Source of the DNA: Bacteroidota bacterium
GTDB taxonomy: Bacteria; Bacteroidota; Bacteroidia; Chitinophagales; Chitinophagaceae
Reading direction: 5' to 3'
Length of the DNA: 64,000 bases
NCBI GenBank assembly: GCA_018267915.1
Contig: JAFDXN010000031.1
Location: forward strand, 62,001-126,000
The notes beneath the pieces are model-generated. The model was given only the letters and a program-made list of their open reading frames with translations. It was not told the DNA's origin and made no database searches. How positions within the stretch are numbered: the first letter of the stretch is position 1; each line of letters begins with the position of its first letter. Made by a program: the position numbers and the translations under genes. Below, in pieces: positions 18,459-28,338 of this stretch.

Positions 18459-19289
18459 ATGAAACTAACGCTTGGATTTAGCCCCTGCCCCAATGACACC
18501 TTCATCTTCGACGCAATGGTGAACGGTAAGATAGATACCAAAGGCATCGAGTTCGACTATGTGCTGGAAGACGTGGAAACCCTGAACCGCTGGGCGGAAG
18601 AGGGCAGGTTGGACATCACTAAACTTAGTTACAACACCTTTCTGCACGTAGTGAACGACTATGCATTATTGCATAGCGGCAGCGCTTTAGGTAATGGTGT
18701 AGGGCCAATGCTGATAGCCAAACAAGCGCTGGACTTAAGCGATATTGAAAACTACCGCATTGCTATTCCCGGTGTTAATACCACGGCCAACCTGCTGCTG
18801 ACGCTGGCCTTTCCGCAGGCCAAGAACAAAACAGAGGTGCTTTTCAGCGAAATAGAAAGCGCTGTGCTAGGCGGTCAATACGATGCGGGCCTTATCATCC
18901 ACGAGAGCCGGTTTACCTACGCACAAAAAGGCCTCGTGAAGCTCATAGACCTGGGCGACTGGTGGGAGCAAATGACCGCGGCTGCCATTCCCTTGGGTGG
19001 CATTGTACTGCGCAGAAGCTTTAATAATGAACTGTGCGCAACAATAGACGGCATCATAAGAGACAGCGTACAATACTCATGGAACAACTATCCTGAATTG
19101 GCACCTTTCGTGAAAAAGCATTCACAGGAGATGGAAGAGGATGTAATGCGCAAACATATTAATCTCTATGTGAATGAGTATTCGACCGACCTTGGTGAAA
19201 CGGGACGCAAAGCAATCAGTACTCTTTTCGAAAAAGCGAAACAGGCCGGACTGGTAAATGATGAAATGCCTGACTCGATTTTTTACTAA
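18459..19289 (+). CDS. mqnD: 1,4-dihydroxy-6-naphthoate synthase
   Basis: 276 aa, periplasmic-binding-protein-like fold without a signal peptide. The N-terminal LGFSPCPNDTFIFDAMV is the MqnD signature; ITKLSYNTFLHV and LIIHESRFTYAQKGL are further family motifs. It converts cyclic dehypoxanthinyl futalosine to 1,4-dihydroxy-6-naphthoate, a menaquinone precursor. With mqnB upstream and ubiE/menG at 28339, it shows that the organism makes menaquinone by the futalosine route. Confidence 0.95.
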   Translation: MKLTLGFSPCPNDTFIFDAMVNGKIDTKGIEFDYVLEDVETLNRWAEEGRLDITKLSYNTFLHVVNDYALLHSGSALGNGVGPMLIAKQALDLSDIENYRIAIPGVNTTANLLLTLAFPQAKNKTEVLFSEIESAVLGGQYDAGLIIHESRFTYAQKGLVKLIDLGDWWEQMTAAAIPLGGIVLRRSFNNELCATIDGIIRDSVQYSWNNYPELAPFVKKHSQEMEEDVMRKHINLYVNEYSTDLGETGRKAISTLFEKAKQAGLVNDEMPDSIFY

Positions 19290-19483
19290 TTATGCCCGAA
19301 TGCCCGATCGGCGTGGCTTGCAGCGCGCAGCTATTTCGGACGGAACACGATTGCCCTCAACGAGGAACTTTCTTTCTTTTTCTATTGCCATAGCTACGAA
19401 GGTTTAAGCTCGAAGTGCGCAGGCAAAGCTATTAAGTTCGGAAGAACATTGTGTGGCGGCTGCGCTATGGGAAGCGCCGGGGC

Positions 19484-19678
19484 TTAGGCCTTGCGGTTGC
19501 GGAAGGTAACTGTGGCGTCTTGTGAGCGGGTCTTAAGCCTGGTATAGGTGCATTTGATCTCTTTGCCTTCCACTTTAAAGTCCATCTCCATCAGCTCACC
19601 TTTATAGAGGCTATTGCTGACACGATAGGTGTAAAACTTGCCGATAAGCGGCCTGCGAAGCGGGGATGTTGTTTTCAT
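19484..19678 (-). CDS. Small hypothetical protein, paralogue of the 43-aa neighbour
   Basis: 64 aa, basic and without a membrane segment. The core YKGELMEMDFKVEGKEIK aligns with FRGELVEVTFTPGSRNYT of the 43-aa gene at 19709, with the same order of G-E-L, hydrophobic and Y-T-Y positions. The two lie head to tail with a 30-base gap on the minus strand and probably form one transcript. No known family is recognised. Its reality is supported mainly by the shared pattern. Confidence 0.55.
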   Translation of the reverse strand: MKTTSPLRRPLIGKFYTYRVSNSLYKGELMEMDFKVEGKEIKCTYTRLKTRSQDATVTFRNRKA

Positions 19679-19708
19679 GAAAATGAATTGGCGATGTTCA
19701 AAAAAGCA

Positions 19709-19840
19709 CTACTCGGCGATCTTTACATAAGTATAGTTCCTGGAACCCGGCGTGAACGTCACTTCTACTAACTCACCGCGGAACATGTTCTTAAAACCTT
19801 TAAGGATGGTCGTTAGGCTACGTGTGATGTACTTTTTCAT
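19709..19840 (-). CDS. Very small hypothetical protein (43 aa)
   Basis: ATG complement at 19838-19840, stop TAG complement at 19709-19711; product starts MKKYITRSLTTILKGFKNMF and ends YVKIAE. It is amphipathic at the N-terminus, then resembles the core of the adjacent 64-aa protein (RGELVEVTF versus KGELMEMDF; NYTYVK versus CTYTRLK). Function unknown. Likely co-transcribed with that gene. Confidence 0.5.
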   Translation of the reverse strand: MKKYITRSLTTILKGFKNMFRGELVEVTFTPGSRNYTYVKIAE

Positions 19841-20222
19841 AATTGGCGATTTTCTTTTGAAATAATTCGTTTGATGGATGTAAAGTTGTCCCTATGCCCA
19901 TCTATATCAAAATAATTAAGGTGTGTTAACGGTGGGTTTACAAGTGGTTAACAAGCGATTAACAGCGGACTGGCCGTTGCCTGATCCTGGATGAAAGACG
20001 TAAAACGGGCTGAAACGCCTTGTAGGCGCGGTTTTCAGGCATAAGGAATATTGTGGGAAGAAAGCGAAAGATGATGCCCTGTTCAGAGAGTTGTTTGTTA
20101 AAACCTTTAACAATTCCAGGGCCGTTTGTTAACCGAACGCAGGTTTCGGCTGGTCTTTGTTAAGCCTTTAAGCTCTCGGTCTAAATTTCTACCTTCGCTG
20201 CCGGACGCAAAAAACAGTTTAT
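19841..20222. other. Intergenic region upstream of cystathionine beta-synthase, rich in GTTAAC-like motifs
   Basis: About 380 bases between divergent transcripts, without a credible ORF. It contains many TTAAC/GTTAA words (near 19922, 19948, 19958, 20095, 20106, 20128, 20158), several with TTTGTTAA in direct or inverted form. Near the start codon a -7-like TACCTTCG lies at 20190-20197. The motif cluster may be an operator or chance in AT-rich DNA. Confidence 0.4.
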
Positions 20223-21587
20223 ATGAACCGTGTTTATGACAATATCCTCGAAACCATAGGCAATACCCCGCTTATTAAGCTACACCGCGTGGTGGCCGAC
20301 CTGCCCTGCGATGTATATGCCAAGGTGGAGAGCTTTAACCCCGGCAACTCTATCAAGGACCGCATGGCGCTTAAAATGCTGGAGGTAGCCGAAAAAGAGG
20401 GTAAGATAAAGCCCGGCGGTACCATAATAGAAGGTACATCGGGCAACACGGGCATGGGCCTGGCGCTGGCAGCCATAGTGAAGGGCTATAAGTGCATTTT
20501 TGCGACCACGGATAAACAATCGAAAGAGAAGGCGGATATACTGAAAGCGATGGGCGCCGAGGTGATCGTATGCCCCACGAATGTGGAACCTGAAGATCCG
20601 CGCTCTTACTATTCCGTATCAAAGCGCCTGGCTACGGAAATACCTAACTCATGGTATGTGAACCAGTATGACAACCTGGCCAACAGGCAGGCGCACTACG
20701 AGCAGACAGGACCCGAAATATGGCAGCAGACCGAAGGACGTGTTACACACCTGGTGGTAGCGGCTGGCACGGGCGGCACTATTGTAGGGACAGGTATGTA
20801 CCTGAAGGAGCAAAACCCCAATGTGCAGGTATGGGCAATAGATACTTATGGCTCGCTGCTGAAAAAATGGTTTGACACGGGTGAACTGGATATGAACGAA
20901 GTACACCCGTACATATCCGAAGGCTTTGGTGAAGACTTTTTGCCGAAGAACTATATACACGATGCCATTGACCTGTTCGAAAAAGTGACCGATAAAGATG
21001 GTGCTTTAATGGCGCGCAGGATAGCGAAGGAAGAAGGCATTTTTGCGGGATACTCTGCGGGATCGGTAGTGGCGGGTTTACGCCAGTTGAAAGATAAACT
21101 GAAAAAAGGCGACCTGGTGGTGCTGATATTTCACGACCATGGCAGCCGTTACGTAGGAAAAATATACAACGACGAATGGATGATGGACAGGGGTTTCCTG
21201 GAAGTGAAAACCGTACGCGATCTGCTTGGTGGCCTGGGTCGCCGCAGGCTGGTGACAGTGGACGAGAATGCAACTGTGACAGACGCCATGGCCCTGATGA
21301 AAAAATATGACATAGAGCAGATACCCGTGATGCTGAACGGAGAAGTGACAGGTGCTGTAACACAAAGCGGCCTCTTCAAAAAGCTGATTGAACATGCTGA
21401 AGTGCGCGAGCAGATGGTGGGCGACGTGAAGGAGGGGGCGCTACCGGAAGTGGACCTTGATACGCCACTGGAAAGGCTCACGCACTATATCAATAAAGAG
21501 AACGGCGCCATACTCACAAAAGATGAAAGCGGCCAGTACCACATCCTTACCAAGTACGACGTGCTCGACGCATTCTCCAAAAAATAA
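20223..21587 (+). CDS. Cystathionine beta-synthase (PLP domain plus C-terminal CBS pair)
   Basis: 454 aa. PLP domain with Lys45 in PGNSIKDRMA as the Schiff-base residue, EGTSGNTGMGLA as the substrate loop and GTGGTIVGTG as phosphate loop; then a tandem CBS regulatory region from about residue 335 (TVDENATVTDAMALMKKY; DTPLERLTHYI). It condenses serine (or O-acetylserine) with homocysteine (or sulfide); the CBS pair favours cystathionine beta-synthase over a cysteine synthase. CBS pairs bind adenosyl ligands. Cytoplasmic. The following small membrane gene starts 3 bases later. Confidence 0.92.
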   Translation: MNRVYDNILETIGNTPLIKLHRVVADLPCDVYAKVESFNPGNSIKDRMALKMLEVAEKEGKIKPGGTIIEGTSGNTGMGLALAAIVKGYKCIFATTDKQSKEKADILKAMGAEVIVCPTNVEPEDPRSYYSVSKRLATEIPNSWYVNQYDNLANRQAHYEQTGPEIWQQTEGRVTHLVVAAGTGGTIVGTGMYLKEQNPNVQVWAIDTYGSLLKKWFDTGELDMNEVHPYISEGFGEDFLPKNYIHDAIDLFEKVTDKDGALMARRIAKEEGIFAGYSAGSVVAGLRQLKDKLKKGDLVVLIFHDHGSRYVGKIYNDEWMMDRGFLEVKTVRDLLGGLGRRRLVTVDENATVTDAMALMKKYDIEQIPVMLNGEVTGAVTQSGLFKKLIEHAEVREQMVGDVKEGALPEVDLDTPLERLTHYINKENGAILTKDESGQYHILTKYDVLDAFSKK

Positions 21588-21590
21588 CCA

Positions 21591-21950
21591 ATGCGCAGTA
21601 TAAAAACATTCGCACGAGACATTTTGAAGAAGCCGCCCGTGATATTTCCATGGGTGGCTTTATTTCATATAGTGATGCTGGTTTTTCAGTTATGGCTGTA
21701 TCATGATTCGCCTTTCCCATCGAAGGACTGGCTGCAGCCGGGATGGATGCTGGTCTATACCATTGCATGGCTGTATGTATGCGATATGCGCAAGTGGGCG
21801 GCTCTGCTTTACATCGCGCTGAGCATGGGTAACCTGGTGCTGTACCTCTATACAGTCAATACGCATATATCTCCCTACTACAGCCCCATTTATCTTATTG
21901 ATATGCTGTTTAGCTTCTTTCTTTTGTTCTACTACAAGCGTTTCGATTAA
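21591..21950 (+). CDS. Small integral membrane protein of unknown function
   Basis: 119 aa with about four hydrophobic helices (VALFHIVMLVFQLWLY; WMLVYTIAWLYVC; ALLYIALSMGNLVLYLY; IDMLFSFFLLFYY). It is sandwiched between the CBS gene (3 bases away) and the metal-receptor gene, whose start overlaps its stop as TAATG, so the three are likely one operon. No family recognised. Confidence 0.75.
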   Translation: MRSIKTFARDILKKPPVIFPWVALFHIVMLVFQLWLYHDSPFPSKDWLQPGWMLVYTIAWLYVCDMRKWAALLYIALSMGNLVLYLYTVNTHISPYYSPIYLIDMLFSFFLLFYYKRFD

Positions 21951-22735
21951 TGCCACTGCGGAGCTTTACCGATATGATGGGCAGGAAGGTGGAGGTCGAG
22001 TACCCGCCGAAGCGTATCGTATCGCTGGTACCTTCGCAGACGGAGCTGCTTTATGACCTTGGTTTGGAGGCTGAAGTGGTGGGCATCACTAAATTCTGCG
22101 TGCACCCGGAAAGCTGGTTTAGGGCCAAGAAGCGGGTGGGAGGTACCAAGCAGTTGCACTTGGATAAGATAAGGGAACTGCGGCCCGACCTGGTGATAGC
22201 CAACAAGGAAGAAAACCTGAAAGAACAGATCGATGAGCTGGCGAAGGACACGCCTATGTGGATCAGCGATATTAAAAGCATCGATGAGGGGCTGCAGATG
22301 ATTGGGGCAGTTGGCAGCCTGGTAAATAAAGAAGCGCAGGCCAATAGCCTGGTAAACGATATCGCATCGGGCTTTGAAATGTTGCAAAAGGCTACTGAAG
22401 TTAAGCGGGTTGCATATTTCATCTGGCGCGACCCATGGATGAGCGTGGGTGGCGACACCTTTATCAGCAACATGATACAAACCACAGGCTGGAAGAATGT
22501 GCTGAGTGACATGGAGCGTTACCCGGAAATAAGTTTAGAGGAAACCGCTGCACATAAACCCGCCATCGTGTTGCTTTCTTCGGAGCCATTTCCATTCAGG
22601 GAAAAGCACATTGCCGAGGTGAAAAGCGTTATGCCCGAAGTGGAAGTGTTGCTTGTGGACGGCGAGATGTTTAGCTGGTATGGCAGCAGGATGCTAAAGG
22701 CGATACCTTACTTTTCCGAGTTGATCGGCAGGTAA
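21950..22735 (+). CDS. Helical-backbone metal receptor/ABC substrate-binding-like protein (BtuF-type)
   Basis: 261 aa. Two Rossmann-like lobes joined by a long helix, typical for cobalamin/siderophore receptors: RIVSLVPSQTELLYDLGLEAEVVGITKFC, then RPDLVIANKEEN, and in the second lobe MSVGGDTFISNMIQTTGW. No signal peptide or lipobox is visible at the start (MPLRSFTDMMGRK), unlike classical BtuF; many Bacteroidota homologues are annotated the same way. No permease or ATPase gene is adjacent. Ligand unknown (cobalamin or a chelated metal are guesses). Confidence 0.82.
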   Translation: MPLRSFTDMMGRKVEVEYPPKRIVSLVPSQTELLYDLGLEAEVVGITKFCVHPESWFRAKKRVGGTKQLHLDKIRELRPDLVIANKEENLKEQIDELAKDTPMWISDIKSIDEGLQMIGAVGSLVNKEAQANSLVNDIASGFEMLQKATEVKRVAYFIWRDPWMSVGGDTFISNMIQTTGWKNVLSDMERYPEISLEETAAHKPAIVLLSSEPFPFREKHIAEVKSVMPEVEVLLVDGEMFSWYGSRMLKAIPYFSELIGR

Positions 22736-22739
22736 TCTG

Positions 22740-23492
22740 TTACAGGTATCTCTTATCTGAGAGGAAGATAGCGATCTCTCTTGCACTTGTTATGTTGTCG
22801 TTGTTCTTCATACCGATTGTCACCTCTTTGTCGTCCTTCATGGTGTGTACTTTGCATTCACCGTCCTTTACCTGCACTATGGTCACTTCAGCTACCTTGG
22901 TACCGTTAGGTAAATAAAAAGTGAACTTCTTTGCAGGCTTTCCGCCTGTGTTTATCGATTCCACTTTATAGGTCGTGATCACTTTCCCATCCTGCTTTAC
23001 ATAACTATCGGACCCTACATAGGGCATTTTGCGATTCCGTTCAACGGTGGTGTAGTCGCTTTTTTCGCTTACCGGTACCTGCTGGCTGGCTTCCTGTTTG
23101 TCGACAGGTGGGATGCTGCCGTAGCCATACTTGCTCATAAAATAGCCTTCCGACCTGGGATTGTATTGCCCGCCTACTATCATATTGCTTTCCACCACGC
23201 CTTTTGCAAGCTTCTGCTCGAAGTTGGGGTCACTCTTCATGGCTATTTGCTGGCCGGATTCCGGGAAGGTGACAATGTAAGAGTGCAGCCAGTCGTCGTA
23301 GCGTGCATTCAGCACTTCCTGTCCCTTTGGCAGCTTTACACTATAGCCCGCATTGGTAGTGCCGGTCTTGTCCAATTTAGCATAGAGTGCGTTATTGTTG
23401 TAAATACCATTACTGTGAACAGAGACGCCCGACTGCGCAAAACTGTTTACACTCATTGCCAGGGCGGCGGCAAAATAAAGGTACTTATACAT
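22740..23492 (-). CDS. Exported protein of unknown function
   Basis: 250 aa with a clear signal peptide (MYKYLYFAAALAMSVNSFAQ). The rest is beta-rich, without Cys in the first half, with repeated Lys/Val/Thr stretches such as VITTYKVESINTGGKPAKKF and AEVTIVQVKDGECK. No domain recognised. It is convergent with the receptor gene, 4 bases apart, and divergent from the GT-C-like gene. Confidence 0.8.
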   Translation of the reverse strand: MYKYLYFAAALAMSVNSFAQSGVSVHSNGIYNNNALYAKLDKTGTTNAGYSVKLPKGQEVLNARYDDWLHSYIVTFPESGQQIAMKSDPNFEQKLAKGVVESNMIVGGQYNPRSEGYFMSKYGYGSIPPVDKQEASQQVPVSEKSDYTTVERNRKMPYVGSDSYVKQDGKVITTYKVESINTGGKPAKKFTFYLPNGTKVAEVTIVQVKDGECKVHTMKDDKEVTIGMKNNDNITSAREIAIFLSDKRYL

Positions 23493-23573
23493 ATGGCTGA
23501 TAATTTATGCGCATCAAGTTACGGCATTTGCTGCAAAACCTAGGGCTGGCAGAGTATATTTGTTCATCTGAAG

Positions 23574-24938
23574 ATGCAAGCCAAAAATCTAAATAGAGAC
23601 CTTGTTTTCATAGCCGCGCTGGTCTTAGCGCATACTATTGGTTTTTTGCTTGCATGCAGGTTTACACGGATCTATATGGGCGACTCCTTCGAGTATGTCT
23701 ATGAAGCCCTGAACATTAAGCAGCATTTTTTCTTTTACAGTGGCGCGCCGGCAATGCCCATTACGGAAGAGTATATGACCCAGCGGCAACCCGGATACCC
23801 TTTTTTTCTGCTGCTGGTGTATTATTTCAGTGTTAACAACTGGATAGTGCTTGTGCTGCAAAATGTTCTTTCCATCTTTAATATTTACCTGACCAGGAAA
23901 CTGTTGCTGCGTCTTGGTTATGACAGAAAATACGACTGGCTGCTGTTGCTGTTTGTGCTCACGTATCCCGCACAGATCATCTATGCAAACACGATAGCTC
24001 CTGACATTTTGCTCCAAACGTTTACGCTGTTGTATGTGTACTACTTTGCGAGATTGGTTAAAGAGACGAGGGGAAAGTATGCTGTATATATGAGCGTGGC
24101 CCTTGTCGCCGGCCTGTTCGTAAAGCCTGTTTTGTATCCTTTTGCAGTGCTGCATCTTGTTATCTTGTTGGGCTTTGGATTTTCCAGAAAGAACTTATTG
24201 AAGCAAGTAGTGATCGCTGCACTGATGCCCCTCTGTGCCGTGTGGCTATACAATGCCTGGAATTATGAGCGTACCGGCAAGTTCCATTTCTCGAGCAACC
24301 AGGCCTTCAATGCGATATTTTACTACGCTTCGTTTGTAGGCGACAAATATGGGACCGACTCGTCATCCCGTTTTCTGCATGCGGAGCGCGCAAAGATCGC
24401 CGCCATGCCTCTTTATAAAGACAGGTATGACTACGCAAACGCAAGAGGTATGGCTTTGCTCAAAGCTAATTTTGTGCCGTATACCAAATACCACCTGAAG
24501 CACAGCCTGCGCTATTTGATAGAGCCCGGCAAGGGAGAGATCGATCTCTTTACCGGGAAGCTCACGTATGGCAGTTTGTATAGTGGCAAAGGAGAGGGAT
24601 TTTATAACACATGGAAGAAGAAGGGTATTGCAGGCATGCCGACTTACTTCAAGGATAACCCATCTATGTTGGTGGTCTGTGTAGTGCTGCTTTTTAACCT
24701 GTTGCGTTTAGCGGGGCTTGTATTTTTTATGCTTAGTAAACGTGTAGCAGCAAACATCCGGCTTTTCCTGCTCTTGCTAATTTGCTATTTTGCCATCACC
24801 ACCGGGCCTATAGCAAACACAAGATATTTCTTGCCCATCTCGTTACTGGTGGCCGGTTGCGCGGTAATGAGTTGGCAGTTTAGGGTGGAGAAACGGCTTG
24901 AAACAGAAGCAACAAATGGAGTCAATAAAAAGATATAA
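23574..24938 (+). CDS. GT-C-like polytopic membrane protein (glycosyltransferase 39/ArnT type)
   Basis: 454 aa with about ten membrane helices. The first extracytoplasmic loop carries MGDSFEYVYEALNIK and TQRQPGYPFF, like the acidic first-loop motif and following RxPGYP of lipid-linked sugar transferases. A hydrophilic tail loop (residues about 230-360) precedes the last helices. It overlaps the next gene by 23 bases from that gene's ATG (41 from its TTG), and the two proteins share architecture. Likely role: transfer of a sugar from a polyprenyl donor; acceptor unknown. Confidence 0.75.
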   Translation: MQAKNLNRDLVFIAALVLAHTIGFLLACRFTRIYMGDSFEYVYEALNIKQHFFFYSGAPAMPITEEYMTQRQPGYPFFLLLVYYFSVNNWIVLVLQNVLSIFNIYLTRKLLLRLGYDRKYDWLLLLFVLTYPAQIIYANTIAPDILLQTFTLLYVYYFARLVKETRGKYAVYMSVALVAGLFVKPVLYPFAVLHLVILLGFGFSRKNLLKQVVIAALMPLCAVWLYNAWNYERTGKFHFSSNQAFNAIFYYASFVGDKYGTDSSSRFLHAERAKIAAMPLYKDRYDYANARGMALLKANFVPYTKYHLKHSLRYLIEPGKGEIDLFTGKLTYGSLYSGKGEGFYNTWKKKGIAGMPTYFKDNPSMLVVCVVLLFNLLRLAGLVFFMLSKRVAANIRLFLLLLICYFAITTGPIANTRYFLPISLLVAGCAVMSWQFRVEKRLETEATNGVNKKI

Positions 24939-26466
24939 TCCTTCTTTTGCAGCGATGGCCATTATGTGCCTCGTGCTTGTCGTGTTGTTCCCCGACTTTC
25001 AATACTATGTGGACCCCGATGCCACTGCTTATCTCACCATCTCAAAGTATTATGCTGCGGGCGACCTGGTAAGAGCGGTGAATGGTTATTGGAGCCCGTG
25101 GAGCTGCTGGGTTGTTGCTTTGTTTATTAAAGCCGGGTTAACTGATCTCTCGTCGATGGTGCTTGCGAACGCTTTAGGTGCTATCGGATTTATTTTCATT
25201 TCACAGTCCCTGTTCCTGAAGTTCGATCTGGCTAAAAAGTTACAATGGGTACTGAACATTACACTGGCATTGTTCCTGTGTTATGCGGTGTTCTGGCAGT
25301 CTTTCGATGACATATGGGAGTGCTTTTTCTTATTGTGGACATTGCGCCTGCTGCTTTCAGATTGTTTCGATCAAAAGCCCACACTGTGGGTATTAACCGG
25401 CATAGTCGGCGCCTTGGCCTATTTCGCAAAAGCCTATGCCTTCCCGTTCTTTATGCTGAATATCGTTTGTTGCAGTTGGCTAGCGTACAGGCAGCATTGG
25501 TTCAGGATAAGCGCGGTCAGCATTTTGGTAATGGTGGCCTGCAGCAGCTTTTGGATCTTCGTGCTACATGATAAGTATGGCACCTGGACTACCTCGACTG
25601 CAGGTTCGCTCAATATGTCCTGGTACCTTGTGGGCCATCCGCACTGGAAGGAAGGTATACAGTACCTGATACCGCCGCATTATAGCAACTCCCCTTCTTA
25701 CTGGGAAGATCCGTGGTATGCTAATGGCGACAGGCCACAGTTCTGGAGCTCGGCTGCGCTCTTTGGCCGACAACTATTGAAAGGGGGCTATAACTTTCTG
25801 AAGTTCATCCTGAGCATACTCCAGCTATCTGTTTTCTTCCCGCTTATTGTTTGGATGGCAGTAAGACTGCTGCGCTCTAAGGAAAGCATGGTAACTTCAA
25901 AGAAGATGCAGACGATCGCCATGTCTTTCCTGCTTTTCCCGCTTGCCTACATGCTCATCAACTTCGAGCCGAGATACATATGGTATATGTTACCGCTTGC
26001 TATGTTGATGGGCGGCTTGTGGCTGCAGAAAAAGTATGCGGGTAACAAACAGCTTTCTGATTTTGCAGTTATCATCCTCGCAGCCAGCTTCCTCATCACG
26101 CCCCTTTTGGGAATGAAAAAGATGTACAACGAAGGCAAGGATCAATACGATCTCGCACAGCAATTCAAAGCGGGCGGACTAAGCGGTAGTTTTACATCGA
26201 ATGCAAAGCCAGGCATTGAGACCCAATGCATGCAGCGCCTGGCTTACTTCTCAGGCCTCAGTTACTATTATCCGCGCCCGGATAGCAAACTGGAAGATGT
26301 GCAAAAGGATATGGAGCGATATCATGTCAAGTACTACTTCTATATATGTGCGAGGCCGCTGGATAACTTCGCGCTAACCGACCGGTATGGCTTTCCTTAT
26401 AAATTGGTCTATGCCAGCGGGGCTATGAAGATATTCGAGTTGACGCAGGATAGTAATAACAACTGA
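24916..26466 (+). CDS. GT-C-like polytopic membrane protein, second of pair
   Basis: 516 aa from the ATG at 24916; a TTG at 24898 is possible. About 10-11 membrane helices; the first loop has [20 protein letters not shown] with the acidic D-x-D pattern expected of GT-C catalytic loops, followed by [18 protein letters not shown]. The C-terminal 100 residues are soluble. It overlaps the preceding membrane gene, suggesting coupled expression. Mannosyl/arabinosyl transferase type assumed; no substrate evidence. Confidence 0.72.
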   Translation: MESIKRYNPSFAAMAIMCLVLVVLFPDFQYYVDPDATAYLTISKYYAAGDLVRAVNGYWSPWSCWVVALFIKAGLTDLSSMVLANALGAIGFIFISQSLFLKFDLAKKLQWVLNITLALFLCYAVFWQSFDDIWECFFLLWTLRLLLSDCFDQKPTLWVLTGIVGALAYFAKAYAFPFFMLNIVCCSWLAYRQHWFRISAVSILVMVACSSFWIFVLHDKYGTWTTSTAGSLNMSWYLVGHPHWKEGIQYLIPPHYSNSPSYWEDPWYANGDRPQFWSSAALFGRQLLKGGYNFLKFILSILQLSVFFPLIVWMAVRLLRSKESMVTSKKMQTIAMSFLLFPLAYMLINFEPRYIWYMLPLAMLMGGLWLQKKYAGNKQLSDFAVIILAASFLITPLLGMKKMYNEGKDQYDLAQQFKAGGLSGSFTSNAKPGIETQCMQRLAYFSGLSYYYPRPDSKLEDVQKDMERYHVKYYFYICARPLDNFALTDRYGFPYKLVYASGAMKIFELTQDSNNN

Positions 26467-26513
26467 TTTACATAGCAGGCTTAATCAGATTATCAAATTA
26501 ACGATTTGGTTCT

Positions 26514-26521
26514 TACCTTTG
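26514..26521 (+). promoter_or_regulatory. -7 promoter box of the aldolase gene
   Basis: TACCTTTG, a perfect TAnnTTTG, 31 bases upstream of the ATG at 26552. It shows that the upstream ATG at 26519 is not the start. The -33 element is weak. Confidence 0.5.
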
Positions 26522-26551
26522 CACCACTTTTCAAAAAAACTATATATTTAT

Positions 26552-27610
26552 ATGGCTTCTAAAAAAATACAGGAACTGCTGGCTGACAAAGCAGCATACT
26601 ATCTCGACCACACCTGCAGCACTATCGATAAATCTTCTATTCACGTCCCTTCACCCAATCATGTTGATGAAAGCTGGGCAACATCGAACCGTAATACGCA
26701 GACACTGCGCAGCATCAATACACTTTTGAACAATGGCCGCCTGGCTAACACTGGCTATGTATCTATCCTGCCTGTTGACCAGGGTATAGAGCATAGCGCC
26801 GGCGCTTCTTTCGCACCCAATCCCATTTACTTCGATCCTGAAAACATCGTAAAGCTGGCTATTGAAGGTGGTTGCAACGCTGTAGCTTCTACATACGGCG
26901 TTTTAGGTGCCGTTGCACGCAAATACGCGCATAAGATTCCTTTCATTGTAAAGGTGAATCATAACGAATTCATCTCTTACCCTAACCGTTTCGATCAGAT
27001 CATGTTCGGCACTATTAAAGATGCATGGAACATGGGTGCAGTGGCAGTAGGTGCTACTATTTACTTTGGCTCCGACGAAAGCGCACGCCAGATAGTAGAA
27101 GTGGCCAAGGCTTTTGAATATGCACACGAACTGGGTATGGCCACTGTATTGTGGTGCTACCTGCGCAACAGCGGCTTTAAGAAAGACGGTGTGGACTACC
27201 ATGCTGCTGCCGACCTTACCGGCCAGGCAAACCACCTGGGCGTAACCATACAGGCCGATATCATTAAGCAAAAATTACCTACCAATAACGGTGGCTATAC
27301 TGCATTGAACTTTGGCAAGACCAGCAAGCTGGTTTATGACAAACTGACCACAGACCACCCCATAGACCTATGCCGCTACCAGGTAGCTAATTGCTACATG
27401 GGCCGTGTAGGGCTTATTAACTCAGGCGGCGAATCGAAAGGTGCAACCGACCTTGCTGAAGCAGTAATGACCGCGGTAGTGAACAAGCGCGCCGGCGGTA
27501 TGGGCCTCATCAGCGGCCGTAAAGCATTCCAGAAGCCAATGACCGAAGGCGTGGAACTGCTGAACACCATACAGGATGTTTATTTGGATAAAGACATCAC
27601 AATAGCATAA
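26552..27610 (+). CDS. fbaB: Class I fructose-bisphosphate aldolase (archaeal/FbaB type)
   Basis: 352 aa. Cleaves fructose-1,6-bisphosphate to glyceraldehyde-3-phosphate and dihydroxyacetone phosphate in glycolysis and gluconeogenesis. DhnA-type motifs: [33 protein letters not shown] with a candidate Schiff-base Lys region, [17 protein letters not shown] and [13 protein letters not shown] with the phosphate-binding glycines. Start chosen from the promoter position. Followed by a strong terminator, so monocistronic. Confidence 0.93.
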   Translation: MASKKIQELLADKAAYYLDHTCSTIDKSSIHVPSPNHVDESWATSNRNTQTLRSINTLLNNGRLANTGYVSILPVDQGIEHSAGASFAPNPIYFDPENIVKLAIEGGCNAVASTYGVLGAVARKYAHKIPFIVKVNHNEFISYPNRFDQIMFGTIKDAWNMGAVAVGATIYFGSDESARQIVEVAKAFEYAHELGMATVLWCYLRNSGFKKDGVDYHAAADLTGQANHLGVTIQADIIKQKLPTNNGGYTALNFGKTSKLVYDKLTTDHPIDLCRYQVANCYMGRVGLINSGGESKGATDLAEAVMTAVVNKRAGGMGLISGRKAFQKPMTEGVELLNTIQDVYLDKDITIA

Positions 27611-27626
27611 AATCATTCTAAGAAAA

Positions 27627-27658
27627 ATAAAAGCCGCTAGTCAGCGGCTTTTATTTTT
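27627..27658. terminator. Bidirectional terminator after fbaB
   Basis: ATAAAAGCCGCT, loop AGTC, AGCGGCTTTTAT then T-rich. The stop codon of the convergent minus-strand gene (27641-27643) lies within the hairpin. Confidence 0.88.
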
Positions 27659-28303
27659 ATGTTTTTTCTCGCTTATCGCGGCCTTGCGTAACGCCTTTAG
27701 CTCTCTTTTACTGCTGGTAAATTTTGGATTAAAAATACCTCCGCCCCATTTCACGTCGGGATATGACAAACAGAATCGCGGCATTTTTAAATACACGTCA
27801 GCCCTGTTGCCTTGCTTCACATTAAAAGATACATCCTTTTTTAATAAATGGCTAAGCTTAGGAATGCTAATAGATCTGCAATCGGCTGCAAACCTGTATG
27901 TGCCGTTTTCAGAGAGCAAGCATGGTATGGTTGCTCCCGTACTATTTTTTGCATCTAATTCGAGCTTTGAGAAATAGTCCCAAATAAGAACCGAATCAAT
28001 ATCCCATAGCCTAACCAAAACAAACGAATCCGTCGATGGGCTGTATGATACCGCTTTTACAACATTGAATGTATCAATGCCTATGCTATCTAATTGAATA
28101 ATATTGTTCGTTTGCGACCATGTACCTATCGATACTTTGGATCGCTCTTCGCAACCACCCTCATAAAAGAAATAGTGGCTTAGATATAAAGAATAGCTTG
28201 TACTACACAAACCATTTAATTTAAAATATTTATAGCACAATTGCCCTGATGACGTTATCGAGCAAAGACAAAATAAAACGAAGAAGGCCAGGAGGGTACG
28301 CAT
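27641..28303 (-). CDS. Exported Cys-containing protein of unknown function
   Basis: 220 aa with a signal peptide (MRTLLAFFVLFCLCSITSSGQ) and a strongly basic C-terminal tail (KRELKALRKAAISEKKHKNKSR). Six or so Cys residues in the mature part could form disulfides. The gene is noticeably more AT-rich than its neighbours (fbaB, ubiE), suggesting horizontal origin or relaxed constraint. No family recognised. Its last codon lies inside the fbaB terminator hairpin. Confidence 0.7.
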   Translation of the reverse strand: MRTLLAFFVLFCLCSITSSGQLCYKYFKLNGLCSTSYSLYLSHYFFYEGGCEERSKVSIGTWSQTNNIIQLDSIGIDTFNVVKAVSYSPSTDSFVLVRLWDIDSVLIWDYFSKLELDAKNSTGATIPCLLSENGTYRFAADCRSISIPKLSHLLKKDVSFNVKQGNRADVYLKMPRFCLSYPDVKWGGGIFNPKFTSSKRELKALRKAAISEKKHKNKSR

Positions 28304-28338
28304 CTCTTACGGTACTACTTTTGCCTAATGTACGCGAT

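Noticed and set aside
24898..24915. TTG start for the second GT-C-like gene
   Set aside because: It adds only six polar residues; the ATG at 24916 gives a normal start. Kept as an alternative.
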